Origin: an uncultured Flavobacteriales bacterium
GTDB lineage: Bacteria; Bacteroidota; Bacteroidia; Palsa-965
Assembly: GCA_937974275.1 (NCBI GenBank)
Contig: CALJIF010000118.1
Location: forward strand, 1-55,750
Reading direction: 5' to 3'
Length of the DNA stretch: 55,750 bases
Within the stretch, counting starts at the first letter, position 1. Every line of letters starts with the position of its first letter. Both the position numbers and the translations under genes were made by a program. The notes under the pieces are model-generated. The model saw nothing but the letters and a program-made list of their open reading frames with translations. It ran no database searches and was not told the DNA's origin. Shown here one piece after another: positions 43,008-53,600 of the stretch.

Positions 43008-43023
43008 AATTCAGCAAGACAGT

Positions 43024-43977
43024 ATGAGTAAGAAAATTCTAGCCAACGACGGCATTGACGCGAAAGGAAAACAAGTGTTGGAAGCAGCCGGATTTACGGT
43101 TATCACCGAAAAAGTTGCACAAGATCAACTGATTACCGAAATCAATGCTCACAACTATGTTGGATTAACTGTTCGAAGTGCCACACAGGTTCGCAAGGAT
43201 TTGATTGATGCATGCCCTAAGCTTAAAGTAATTGCACGTGGCGGTGTGGGCATGGATAATATTGACGTTGATTATGCCGTGTCCAAAGGAATTAAGGTAA
43301 TCAACACTCCCGCAGCTTCTTCACACAGTGTGGCAGAACTCGTGTTTGCACATTTGTTTGGTGTTGCCCGTTTCCTTCATGATGCCAATCGTCAAATGCC
43401 GGTTAAAGGCAATATTGAATTTGACGCACTCAAGAAAAAATACAGCAAAGGCGCAGAATTAAAAGGTAAAACTATTGGTATTATCGGTTTCGGTAGAATC
43501 GGGCAAGCAGTTGCCAAAATCGCGCTGGGTCTGGGAATGAAAGTTTTAGCACATGATCCTTTTTTACAAGAAGCTCTGCTCGAAATCGAAATTGAAGGTG
43601 CAGAATTGCCCGTTCGCATTCGCGTGGTTACACAACCGATAGATCGTGTATTGGAGCAAGCCGATTTTATCAGCGTGCATGTTCCGGGCGGAAAGATGAT
43701 TGGTGCGGATCAAATTGCCATGATGAAAAAAGGTGTGGTTTTGGTGAATGCTGCACGTGGCGGTGTAATTGATGAACATGAATTAATGGAAGCGTTGAAC
43801 AGTGGAAAAGTAGCCCATGCCTGTTTGGATGTTTTCGTTAATGAACCAAATCCGAATGAAAGTGTTTTAAAGCACGAAAAGATTTCTTTAACGCCGCACA
43901 TCGGAGCTTCCACTGAAGAAGCACAAGAGCGTATCGGCGTAGAGTTGGCAGAGAAAGTGATTGCAGCATTAAGTTAA
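43024..43977 (+). CDS. serA: D-3-phosphoglycerate dehydrogenase
   Basis: The ATG at 43024 (MSKKILANDGID) is preferred over the frame start at 42973, which overlaps serC; 317 residues. NAD-binding IGIIGFGRIGQAVAKIALGLGMKV, catalytic arginine in IARGGVGMDNID, NAARGGVIDEHEL, glutamate in FVNEPNPNE and histidine in LTPHIGAST. It has no C-terminal ACT domain, so allosteric serine feedback of the E. coli type is not expected. It oxidises 3-phosphoglycerate, the first step of serine synthesis. Its TAA begins a near-copy of the 12-bp stop-codon palindrome. Confidence 0.95.
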   Translation: MSKKILANDGIDAKGKQVLEAAGFTVITEKVAQDQLITEINAHNYVGLTVRSATQVRKDLIDACPKLKVIARGGVGMDNIDVDYAVSKGIKVINTPAASSHSVAELVFAHLFGVARFLHDANRQMPVKGNIEFDALKKKYSKGAELKGKTIGIIGFGRIGQAVAKIALGLGMKVLAHDPFLQEALLEIEIEGAELPVRIRVVTQPIDRVLEQADFISVHVPGGKMIGADQIAMMKKGVVLVNAARGGVIDEHELMEALNSGKVAHACLDVFVNEPNPNESVLKHEKISLTPHIGASTEEAQERIGVELAEKVIAALS

Positions 43978-43986
43978 CCGCGATTA
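43975..43986. repeat. Near-palindrome TAACCGCGATTA at the serA stop codon
   Basis: Starts exactly at the serA TAA. Two bases differ from the perfect palindrome at 19218 (TAAGCGCGCTTA), and one from the copy at 45250. Confidence 0.45.
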
Positions 43987-43998
43987 GCAATTTATACT

Positions 43999-45252
43999 GT
44001 GGCTAAAATTATTCCATTCCGAGGAATTCGTCCTGTGCGCGATAAGGTGCATCTGGTGGCATCGCGCTCAGTGGATAATTACGGTCGCAATGATCTGGCA
44101 GAAAAACTGAGAGGGAATCCGTACACGTTTCTTCATGTTATCAATCCGGATTTTTCGGAAGGTAAACGAAGTAAACCGGGAACTCTGGAGCGGCTGAAAA
44201 AAGTTCGCAACAAGTATTTGCAATTTCGAAACGAAGGCATTTTTCTTCGTGATGAAACTCCGACTTATTATCTCTATCAACAAATTAAGTTAGGTCATAC
44301 CTATACCGGAATTATTGCTTGCACCTCAATCGATGAATACTTCAACGGCACAATTCGTGTTCATGAACAAACGTTAACCGACCGGGAACGTAAACTGCAG
44401 GAATATTTGGATGTGTGTGAATTCAACGCCGAACCTGTATTGTTCTGTTATCCGGATCATGCAGGTATTACAGCTATCATTGACAAGCACCTGGCGCAGC
44501 GTGAAGAATACGATTTTACTACAACCGATAAAGTCCGTCACCGTTTATGGCTCATCGACAATGAACAAGACGTAGATGCCATGGAACAATACTTCGGAGA
44601 TATTTCCGCAGTTTATATTGCTGATGGGCATCATCGCTCCGCTTCATCTGCGCGCTTAGGAAAAGATCGCCGACAGCGTGATGGCATGTTTTCGGGCACT
44701 GAACCTTACAACTATTACTTGGGCGTATTTTTTCCTGAATCACAGCTCAAGATTTTCGATTTCAATCGCGTCGTCAAAGACTTGAACGGTTTATCTACTG
44801 AAGAATTTATAGCGGCGATACAGAATGATTTTGAAGTTATTAGACACGGAGACAGCACTTTTAAACCTCAGCAAAAGCACGTGTTCAGCATGTATATAGA
44901 GAATGCGTGGTACGAACTACGATTGTTGCCCGGACGTGTGAACGATGAAGAACCGGTGAACTCTCTGGACGCCTTCTTGCTGAGTAAATATATTTTGACA
45001 CCTGTATTGGGCATTGAAGATTTGAAAACCGATCAGCGTGTGGGATTTGTTTCCGGAATTAAAGGAACCGATGAACTCAAAAATCAAGTAGATCATTGGA
45101 AGTTTACGGTTGCATTTGGTTTATATCCCGTGCAAATGCAGGAACTAAAGCACATTGCCGATACCAACAACATCATGCCGCCGAAGACAACTTGGGTTGA
45201 ACCCAAAATGCGCAGTGGTCTTGTTATTTTCCCGTTAGACGAAGCATTATAA
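43999..45252 (+). CDS. DUF1015 family protein with ParB/Srx-like motif
   Basis: 417 residues, GTG start. The opening AKIIPFRGIRPV and PYTFLHVINPDF are DUF1015 features. IADGHHRSASSARLG (D209-G210-H211-H212-R213) is the family's hallmark and resembles the DGxHR catalytic segment of ParB/sulfiredoxin-fold proteins, a fold that includes free-serine kinases. It sits 21 bases after serA and 8 before yggS, with no phosphoserine phosphatase (serB) nearby. A role in serine or phosphoserine metabolism is a fair guess but unproven. Confidence 0.88.
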   Translation: MAKIIPFRGIRPVRDKVHLVASRSVDNYGRNDLAEKLRGNPYTFLHVINPDFSEGKRSKPGTLERLKKVRNKYLQFRNEGIFLRDETPTYYLYQQIKLGHTYTGIIACTSIDEYFNGTIRVHEQTLTDRERKLQEYLDVCEFNAEPVLFCYPDHAGITAIIDKHLAQREEYDFTTTDKVRHRLWLIDNEQDVDAMEQYFGDISAVYIADGHHRSASSARLGKDRRQRDGMFSGTEPYNYYLGVFFPESQLKIFDFNRVVKDLNGLSTEEFIAAIQNDFEVIRHGDSTFKPQQKHVFSMYIENAWYELRLLPGRVNDEEPVNSLDAFLLSKYILTPVLGIEDLKTDQRVGFVSGIKGTDELKNQVDHWKFTVAFGLYPVQMQELKHIADTNNIMPPKTTWVEPKMRSGLVIFPLDEAL

Positions 45253-45261
45253 CCGCGCTTA
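45250..45261. repeat. Near-palindrome TAACCGCGCTTA between DUF1015 and yggS
   Basis: Begins at the TAA of the DUF1015 gene; its last base is the A of the yggS ATG. One base off the perfect palindrome at 19218, and the reverse complement of the 12-mer at 35146. Confidence 0.5.
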
Positions 45262-45914
45262 TGAAATCGGTTGCAGAAAACATAGCGGAATTCAAAAAAC
45301 AATTACCTGATCATGTGACCTTGGTAGCTGTTTCCAAAACAAAACCGGTAGCACTCATTGAAAATGCATATTCAGGCGGTCAGCGCGATTTCGGAGAAAA
45401 TAAAGTACAGGAACTAACAGCAAAAATTCCCGCTTTACCAACTGATATTCGTTGGCACTTAATTGGTCATTTGCAAACCAATAAAGTCAAGTATATCGCG
45501 GACGCAGTGCATCTGATTCATGCGGTGGATAGCGAAAAATTACTGGCTGAAATCAACAAACAAGCCGTTAAGCATAACAAAACGATAAATGTGCTGTTGC
45601 AAGTGCACATTGCGAAAGAAGAGACAAAATTTGGATTAAGCGAGCAGGAACTGCATGATTTGTTAAACGCTCAGGCGAAAGGCATTTTCCCAAATGTGAA
45701 GATCAAGGGATTAATGGGCATGGCCACCAACACGTTAGATGAACAATTAATTCGAAGTGAATTTCGTTTGTTGCGCAAACTATTCGAAGCCGTAAAAACA
45801 AACGAATGGAATACATTGAGCATGGGCATGAGCAGCGATTGGAAAATCGCCGTTGAAGAAGGCAGTACCATGATTCGTATCGGAAGCGCGCTCTTCGGAG
45901 AACGTCATTATTAA
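45261..45914 (+). CDS. yggS: PLP homeostasis protein (YggS/PROSC family)
   Basis: 217 residues. PLP lysine K26 in LVAVSKTKPV; FGENKVQEL, IRWHLIGHLQTNKVKYI, LLQVHIAKEETKFG, IKGLMGMATNT and LSMGMSSDWKIAVEEGSTMIRIGSALFG are all family landmarks. It is a small alanine-racemase-fold protein that binds pyridoxal phosphate and keeps free PLP in balance; no racemase activity is expected. The location beside serC/serA, where SerC uses PLP, is suggestive. The ATG shares its A with the 12-bp palindrome. Confidence 0.95.
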   Translation: MKSVAENIAEFKKQLPDHVTLVAVSKTKPVALIENAYSGGQRDFGENKVQELTAKIPALPTDIRWHLIGHLQTNKVKYIADAVHLIHAVDSEKLLAEINKQAVKHNKTINVLLQVHIAKEETKFGLSEQELHDLLNAQAKGIFPNVKIKGLMGMATNTLDEQLIRSEFRLLRKLFEAVKTNEWNTLSMGMSSDWKIAVEEGSTMIRIGSALFGERHY

Positions 45915-45926
45915 AAATATACTAAC

Positions 45927-46880
45927 GTGCTATCCGGAGAACTCGCCGCAGTTTTAACCACTTTGATTTGGAGTGTCGGTGTGTTTCCGTTCACCGCAGC
46001 CACGGCTCGTTGGGGAGCGCACGCAGTTAACTTTTTTCGCCTCGTTATCGCTGTAATTTTACTTGCTGTAACGTTAGTCCTTTATTATGGGTTTACACCG
46101 GTTGAGTTATTCGTATTACCGGAACCGCAACAATGGCTTTGGCTCGGCATGTCAGGAATAATCGGACTTACCATAGGCGACTACTTTGCCTTTCGCTCCT
46201 TTCATTTACTTGGTCCGCGTTTATCAACAGCATTTACCACCTTAAGTCCAATTGCTGCATTTTTCTTTGCATTGCTATTTGTCCATGAAGACATCAACAT
46301 TTGGGGCATCATTGGAATGACCATAACCGTTGGTGCATTGGTGTTATTAAGCTTATTAAAGAATGACGCCACGTTGAATAATATTCCCGAACATGAAAAA
46401 AAGTTGGGATTGTTGTTCGCCGTCCTCGCTCCTATTTGTCAAGGAATTGGATTGGTGATGAGTCGTAAGGCATTCTTGGAAACCGAATCATTTGAATTGA
46501 TGCCTATACACGCCGCGTGGATACGAATGTTGGTGGGCGCATTAAGTTTATATGCATTCTCTTTAGTGACAGGAACCATCAAAGAACCGCATCGTATTAT
46601 TTTCAGCAATCGCAACAAAGGAATGTTACCGGCGTTAGGCGGTGCTTTTTTCGGGCCGTATTTGGGAATGATATTTTCTATGTATGCCATCAGTCTTATT
46701 GATGCATCTGTAGCCCAAACAATTTTTGGTCAGGTTCCGGTCGTAGTGCTACTGCTTGCGGCGTGGTGGCAAAAAGAACGCATTTCGTGGTTCAGCATTT
46801 TAGTTACACTACTTAGTATAGGTGGAGTTATCATGATGGTTTGGCGGGATGACATTCAAAAAATGTTATTTCCGCATTAA
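45927..46880 (+). CDS. EamA/DMT superfamily transporter
   Basis: 317 residues, GTG start, ten predicted membrane helices in two EamA halves (LSGELAAVLTTLIWSVGVFPFTAATARWG ... and KKLGLLFAVLAPICQGIGLVMSRKAF ...). The conserved helix with GGAFFGPYLGMIFSMYAISLIDASVAQTIFGQVPVVVLLLAAWWQKE ends the second half. Likely an exporter of a small metabolite or amino acid; the cargo is unknown. It follows yggS by 12 bases. Its last codons contain a TAACTTTG box for the next gene. Confidence 0.88.
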   Translation: MLSGELAAVLTTLIWSVGVFPFTAATARWGAHAVNFFRLVIAVILLAVTLVLYYGFTPVELFVLPEPQQWLWLGMSGIIGLTIGDYFAFRSFHLLGPRLSTAFTTLSPIAAFFFALLFVHEDINIWGIIGMTITVGALVLLSLLKNDATLNNIPEHEKKLGLLFAVLAPICQGIGLVMSRKAFLETESFELMPIHAAWIRMLVGALSLYAFSLVTGTIKEPHRIIFSNRNKGMLPALGGAFFGPYLGMIFSMYAISLIDASVAQTIFGQVPVVVLLLAAWWQKERISWFSILVTLLSIGGVIMMVWRDDIQKMLFPH

Positions 46881-46885
46881 CTTTG
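46878..46885 (+). promoter_or_regulatory. Putative -7 box overlapping the EamA gene's stop codon
   Basis: TAACTTTG, formed by the stop TAA plus CTTTG, is followed by CAGC and the next gene's ATG (46890), the same CTTTGCAGCATG string as before def. No clear -33 TTTG is seen, so this could be partly coincidental. Confidence 0.42.
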
Positions 46886-46889
46886 CAGC

Positions 46890-47441
46890 ATGGCAAAGAA
46901 AACTTCCGAAGAAGACGACCACAAAATTGAACCGTTTTATCACGAATCTGAAAATTTTAGAAGTGCATATTTCGGAGAAGTTCCCGAGCAGTTATTAGGA
47001 ACACCTCAGCCGGGGGAAGACAAAAAATTGTTTTCCACGTTTTTAGGTTTGTTGCAGGGAAACACTACGCCGGAGATTCGTCGCGAGATGCTGGAGATCC
47101 TTCGTAAGAACAATGCCCAGCAACTGATTATCGATTTATTGGAGAATCCTAGCTATTCCAAATACAAAAGGGAACTTTTAGTTGTTGCCTGGGAATCCGG
47201 TCTGGCATTTCACGCGCACCTGCTAAATATTGTAAAACATGCTTTAGAAGGCGATTACGCCTGTACTTTGGAAGGTCTAACTGTAATTGAACAGATCGAA
47301 GAAGTTTCGGACAAAGCACAGTTGGACCAATCGCTGGACCTCCTAAAAGCACAACCTAAATCGGAGAAATCACCGCTTATCGATCTGATGCAACATCATC
47401 TTCAGAGAATAAAATTCAATTTATCGACACCTAACGGCTAA
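46890..47441 (+). CDS. Uncharacterised HEAT-like helical protein
   Basis: 183 residues, no signal peptide. A charged N-terminus (KKTSEEDDHKIEP) is followed by helical pairs resembling HEAT repeats (TPEIRREMLEILRKNNAQQLIIDLLENP, YKRELLVVAWESGLAFHAHLLNIVKHALEGDYACTLEGLTVIEQIEEV). It is probably a protein-interaction protein of the cytoplasm. I know of no assigned function. It precedes the giant secreted protein, but the 213-base gap and the inverted repeat there suggest separate transcription. Confidence 0.72.
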   Translation: MAKKTSEEDDHKIEPFYHESENFRSAYFGEVPEQLLGTPQPGEDKKLFSTFLGLLQGNTTPEIRREMLEILRKNNAQQLIIDLLENPSYSKYKRELLVVAWESGLAFHAHLLNIVKHALEGDYACTLEGLTVIEQIEEVSDKAQLDQSLDLLKAQPKSEKSPLIDLMQHHLQRIKFNLSTPNG

Positions 47442-47533
47442 TTATCGAAAAGTTAATCGTTCGGTAAACATTAGGATTTCATTTGTGTTTTCATACCTGG
47501 TCGTAAACTATTTTGGACTATATTGTTAATAAC

Positions 47534-47560
47534 TAGTTAATAAAGCTGACTTATTAACTA
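47534..47560. promoter_or_regulatory. 10-bp inverted repeat upstream of the giant surface protein
   Basis: TAGTTAATAA (47534-47543) and TTATTAACTA (47551-47560) are perfect inverted repeats around a 7-nt spacer. An extra direct copy of GTTAATAA lies just upstream at 47525-47532. This three-copy arrangement is 95-130 bases before the start codon at 47655. No T-run follows, so a protein-binding site is more likely than a terminator. The rest of the 213-base gap shows only imperfect promoter matches (for example TATTTTG near 47510). Confidence 0.5.
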
Positions 47561-47654
47561 AACATTAACATCATGTTTTAAGATCGTTTTGTTCCATCTA
47601 ATTTTAAAGCGTTTTCGAGTATTAAAAGCAAACACTAACTCAATCAACACACAC

Positions 47655-50600
47655 ATGAAAAATTGTTACACCAGTGTAACCTCTGCGTTGTGGACTAAAG
47701 GAAAGTTGCTCATTTCAGGATTGGCTATTTTAGCCGGAATCCATGTAAATGCGCAGGTTTCGACTTATAGTTTTTCGCAATCAGCAGGTACGTACAGCCC
47801 AATCACGGGAGGGACTGTTTTAGGAGTGCCTACCAACGACGACACCAGCTTTCCTAATAACCCAATAGGTTTTACTTTTTGGTATAATGGTGTAGCTTAT
47901 TCGTCCTTCAGTGTCAACTCTAATGGTTTTATTGCCATGGGTGGGACAATTAGCAGCTCCTATACGTCGTTGAGCACCGGGGCCAGCAACAATGTTATAG
48001 CAGGCTTAAATGCGGATCTTCAAGGAGAACCTGCTATTGGAGAGTTACGTTACCAAACCATTGGAACTGCGCCGAATAGAACGTTGGTTGTACAGTGGAG
48101 TAATTACGATAATTGGTCCAGCTCAACAAATACCAATTTGTATAATTTTCAGATCCGTTTAGAAGAAAGTTCAAACGTTGTTAATGTTACCTACGGCACC
48201 AGCACACCCAATCAGGTGCGTACGTTTCAAGTTGGTTTGCGAGGTAATTCGTCAGCGGACTTTAATAATCGTGAAATAGCCAATGGTTTGCACACTTGGA
48301 GCACTTCCATTGCAGGGACCTCAAATACAGCAACCTGCGAGATGAACTCAACCTTAGCTCCGGCAAGCGGCCAGATTTATTCTTGGACACCTCCTCCTGC
48401 ACCGGCAGCGCCAACATCTTTAACTTTTACTGCTGTTACCGCATCAGGAATGACGTTAAACTGGGTGGACAATTCAACCATCGAAACATCTTTCTTCGTT
48501 GAACGCTCATTAGACAACATTACTTTCGTTCCTGCAGGAACAGTAACTTCTACCTCAACAGCAACAACCGGGACACCTTACACATTGGTACAATCCGGAT
48601 TGTTCAGTAATACGCTCTACTATTATAGAATTTATGCTGTTGGAATTACTCTATCGCCAGCAGTTAGCGGTCAGCAAGCGACTCTGCCGGGATCCTTGTG
48701 CGGAACATTTACTGTAGGACCTACAGGCGCTTACCCGTCATTAACTGCTGCTTTTGCTGCTGTTGCAACCAACGGTGTCAGCTGCCCATTGGTTTTCGAC
48801 TTGCAAGCCGCATACGTGAGCACAGTTGAAACTTTCCCGCTGACGATTCCATTCTTATCAAACAGTCCGGCAAACACAATTACCGTTCGCCCTGAATTAG
48901 GCGCAACAAATTTGTCAATTACAAGTAATGCTGTGCAGACCATTAACTTTAATGGTGCCGGAAATATTGTATTTGATGGCCGTCCCGGTTCAATCGGAAC
49001 TGTTATTCAATTGACGTTAGAGAATACTTCAACTACAGGTGCTGTAGTTCAGGTAGGAGGCGATGCTACTAATATTGGTTTAAATTATGTGAACGTTCGT
49101 TCGGTAAACACAGGTACAGCGAATGGTGCTGTTCAATACACCGCTCCTGCATCTGTAGCAGGTTCAACCGGACACTTTATTACCAATTGCGACTTTGCAA
49201 ACGGTGCTACCACTCCACAGCAATTCATCTTCTCTAACAATACGCTTGCGAATTCATTTATCTCTTCGGTAAACATCAGCAATAATCGCTTCCGCGATTG
49301 GTTTGTTGCTACAGGTCAAAATGCTGCTATGAATCTTGGTGGTAACATCCGCAACTGGACTATCTCGAACAACAGCTTTTACCAAACAGCTACGCGTACA
49401 TACACTACCGGCGTTATCCATTATGGAGTTTTGATTTCCGGAACAACTGCCGGTTCAGGAGGGCATATTATCGCCGGTAACTTTATTGGTGGTACGGCTC
49501 CAAACTGTGGTGGCACACCATGGACAATAGCCGGAACGGTGGCCAATAGATTCGTGGCGATTTCGGTAAACGGCAACAGTACCGGTAACCTTACCCCTAC
49601 GAGTATTGACGGGAACACTATTACCAACTTTAACTTAACTACATCAAGTGGAGCAACTACCACGCCTGGTATTTTCTGCGGTATTCAAACCCAGGGGACA
49701 ACACACAATTTTAACGTAGGAACAGTTACTCCGAATGTGATCGGGTCAGTTACTGCGGCTAACGCAATTGTAACATCAAGTTCTACTTCCGGTGGGTTGG
49801 TAATGGGTATTTCTAATACCGCGTCAGGAGCTGTTAACATCAGCAATAACTTGATTGGTGGATTTACAGTGAACACCTCACTTCCAACTGTTTCCGGTAG
49901 CTTCACTGGAATTCAAAGCACATCCGGTTCACCATCCAACATTACCGGTAATACTGTCGGTAGTTTAACCGTGCCGAATAGTGTTGTAACAGCCGCATCC
50001 ACTGCAACTACTGCAGGAAATGTCATCGGCATTAATAGTTCCGCATTCAACAATGTCAGCATTCAAAACAATATCGTAATGAACCTGACCAGTCAATATG
50101 CAGGAACATCTACTTCGGCTGTCGTTCGGGGTATTTTCTCTTCAGATGGAATAAACACAATAACAGGGAACACTGTGCGCAATTTGGCGAGTCTTGCACC
50201 TAGTGCAGGTACAGGTACGCTAGCATCAGTGCAAGGTATTACTTTAAGCACCTTTGCAACCAGCACTAACACTGTTAACAATAATACTGTAAATACATTA
50301 GCTAATGGATCTTCATCCGGTAACGTGATGGTAAGTGGTATAACCATTTCCGGATCAACCGCAACGTCCGCAAATACGGATGTTGCTCGTAATTCCGTTG
50401 CCGGTTTAGGTGCGCCATTGTCAAGTGGTACACCAATCATTTACGGTATCAGCTTAGTTGGTAATCCTACTCGTGTGTTTAACAACTTTGTGAACCTGGG
50501 TAGTGACATCACAGGAGCTGCAATTACTGCTCCTAACAGTTTCATTGGTATTAACAAAGAAACCAGTGCCACTTCTGCAGTAAACTTCAACACGGTAAAT

Positions 50601-53600
50601 ATCAATGGTGCAGGTGTTAACGGTGGTGCAGCAAACACTATTGCTTACCGTCGTGTTACTACGGCAGTTGATGAATTGACCAATAACATCTTGGTAAATA
50701 CCCGTTCGAATGGAACTTCTACCGGTACACATTACAGCTTAAGCTTAAATAACGGCACTTCATTAACCAGTGATAATAACGACTACTTCGGTAACGGCGT
50801 AGGTTATCAAACTGCTGTAGTGAATGCGGTAAACGTTACCGGTGTAAGTGGATTGGTGTTGAGCATTGGTGGTAACGGTAACTCAATTGCTGTTAACCCG
50901 AATTTCATTTCTGCAACTGACTTGCATATCAACAACGCTACTGTAAGCGCGTTAGAATCGCGTGCAACAACATTGGCATACGTTTCAAATGACATTGATG
51001 GTCAGGTACGTCCGGGTCCAACAGCAGTAAACGGTGGTGGTACAGCTCCGGATATGGGTGCTGATGAATTCGACGGAATTCCATTATCAGTTGACGTGGG
51101 AGCTTTCTCTTTCTTGCAACCTGTTACACCCGGATGTTATTCATCAACTCAAACCATCCGTGTACGTGTGCGTAACTATGCAAGCTCAGCTCTTAACATG
51201 GCCACTCCTGGCAACGCGGTAACTATCTCAGTTACTGTAACAGGACCAAATCCGCAGACACTCAACATGCCTGCAATCACATCAGGAATTATTCCTGCAA
51301 ATGGCTTCTTGGATACAACTGTAACAACAACCTATAATATGAGTGCAGTTGGAACTTACGGATTCTCTGCAACTGCAACTACCGGTGTTGAAGTACTTAC
51401 ACTTAATGATGGATTTGGACCTCTAAATATCACGGTTGCAGGCGGAACTGCATTAGCCTCCAATGGTGGAAGAATCTGTCTTGGCGATCAAGGCACATTG
51501 AACGTATCGGCTTTCACTAACGGTGGTACCATCCAGTGGCAGGAGTCTCCTGACAACATCACTTGGACCAATATCGTTGGAGCGACTAATACAACATTGA
51601 CTATTGTTCCAACAGATACTACTTTCTACAGAGCAGAAATCTGTGGTCAGCACTTCTCTGCATTGGATACATTGTTCCCGCAATTTGTAGCTCCTCCGGT
51701 TACAACCAATGATACAATCTGCGGTTTAGACACAGCTAACTTATCCGCAACAGGATCAGGAAGTATCCGTTGGTATAATCAACCGACAGGTGGTTTGCAA
51801 GTGGCTTCAGGAAATACATACTCTCCTATCTTGAGTGCAACTGATACGTTCTATGTATCAAATGCTACCGGGACCCCACCAACTGCAGTTACAACTACAT
51901 TGGCAGCAGGTAACGGTTCAACCGGTAACGTTTTCCGAATCTCAGCACTCAATACTATCACAATTACGGCAATTGATGGTCACATGACCTCAGGTACTGC
52001 GAATTGGGAAATCTGGGGACGTCCGGGTGATTACACTCTTGTACCCGGTTCTACTACGAGTAACGCAGGTTGGACGTTATTAGGCTCAGCAACAGGTGTT
52101 GTTGCTGCAGGTTTAGGTGTTCCTACTCCACTTCCAATTCCATTGAACGTAACAATTCCGGGCGGAACAGATTACTCATTTATTGTTACAACAACAGGAC
52201 CTACGTTGAACTATACCAACGGAACCGCAGTAGGAAACCCATATGTAACCAACGGTGATTTGATATTCCGCGAAGGACATGGTGGTAGCTATTTTGGTTA
52301 TACCATCACTACACGAATCTTTAACGGACGCATTCACTATTCATCAGGCTGCGAAAGTACCCGCACTCCTGTTATTGCGGTGGTAAACCCGGCTCCTGCT
52401 GTAACTTTGACTTCAACAAATAATATTTGCGGAAGTGGCTCTACTACCTTGACGGCAGCTAGTTCAAATAATGGTTATGTGTTCAACTGGAATCCAAGTA
52501 GTTCATTGAATATTGCTACGGGCGACACAGTAGTTGCTACACCAACCGTAACAACCACATATATGGTTACAGCGAGTGATTCTGTTTCCGGATGTATTGA
52601 TACAACCAGCATTACAGTAATCTATGACGTCGCTCCTGCTATTGCTGTTTCAGCATCACCTGATACACTGTGCGCAGGAGTAACAACTCAGTTGGATGTT
52701 GCTTTCTCAGGTCCAAACCCTGTAATTGTTGGTACCTCGAACACATTGAACACAGCAACGACCTACCCTGCTCCATACGGTAATTTCTGGTGGGGGTCTC
52801 GTCACCAAATGTTGATCACTGCTGCTGACTTAAATGCAGCCGGGTTAACTGCCGGTTACATCAGTGCCTTAAGTTTCGAAGTAAACAATCCTAACGCAAC
52901 GCAAGCATTGGATAATTTTGAAATAAAATTGGGTACCACAACCCTTGGCGCGATAACAACTTTCCAAACAACACCAATGACCACCGTGTTCACTACTCCA
53001 AGTCATTTGCCGGTGAACGGAGTGAATACACATACTTTCCAAACTCCATTCTATTGGGACGGCGTTAGTAACTTGTTGGTTGAAACATGTCACCAGAATT
53101 CAAGCTTTACTGATAATGCGACCATGCGTCAAACCCCAACTGCGTACAACTCAACAGTTTGGTATAACGCCGATGCAACAGGTGTTTGCGGAAACAATAC
53201 CACTAACGGTTTTGCGGCTCAGCGACCTAACATGCGTTTCTGGAGATCGAATGGTGCATGGGAATATGCATGGACTCCATCATCTTCATTGAATAACGCT
53301 ACTGCGCAGAATCCTATTGGTACACCAATGACCACCGGCTATTATGTAGTAACCGTAACGGATTCTATTTCGGGATGTGCTACGACTGATTCTATCCAGA
53401 TTGTTGTAAATCCTACACCAATGCCAAACTTTGGTCCGGATACAGCTATTTGCAGCAGTTCTCCATTAGTACTGGATGGTACCGCGGGCAACTATACCTA
53501 TTTGTGGCAGGATAATTCAACTAACCAAACATTTACTGTTACAAGTTTCGGTATCTATAATGTGTTAGTTACTGATACAGCTTCGGGATGCTTCGGCACG

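Noticed and set aside
49421..50732. Several antisense open frames within the beta-helix part of the giant gene
   Set aside because: Repetitive, low-complexity valine/proline-rich translations are typical of the reverse frame of Thr/Asn-rich repeats, with no start context or family motif.
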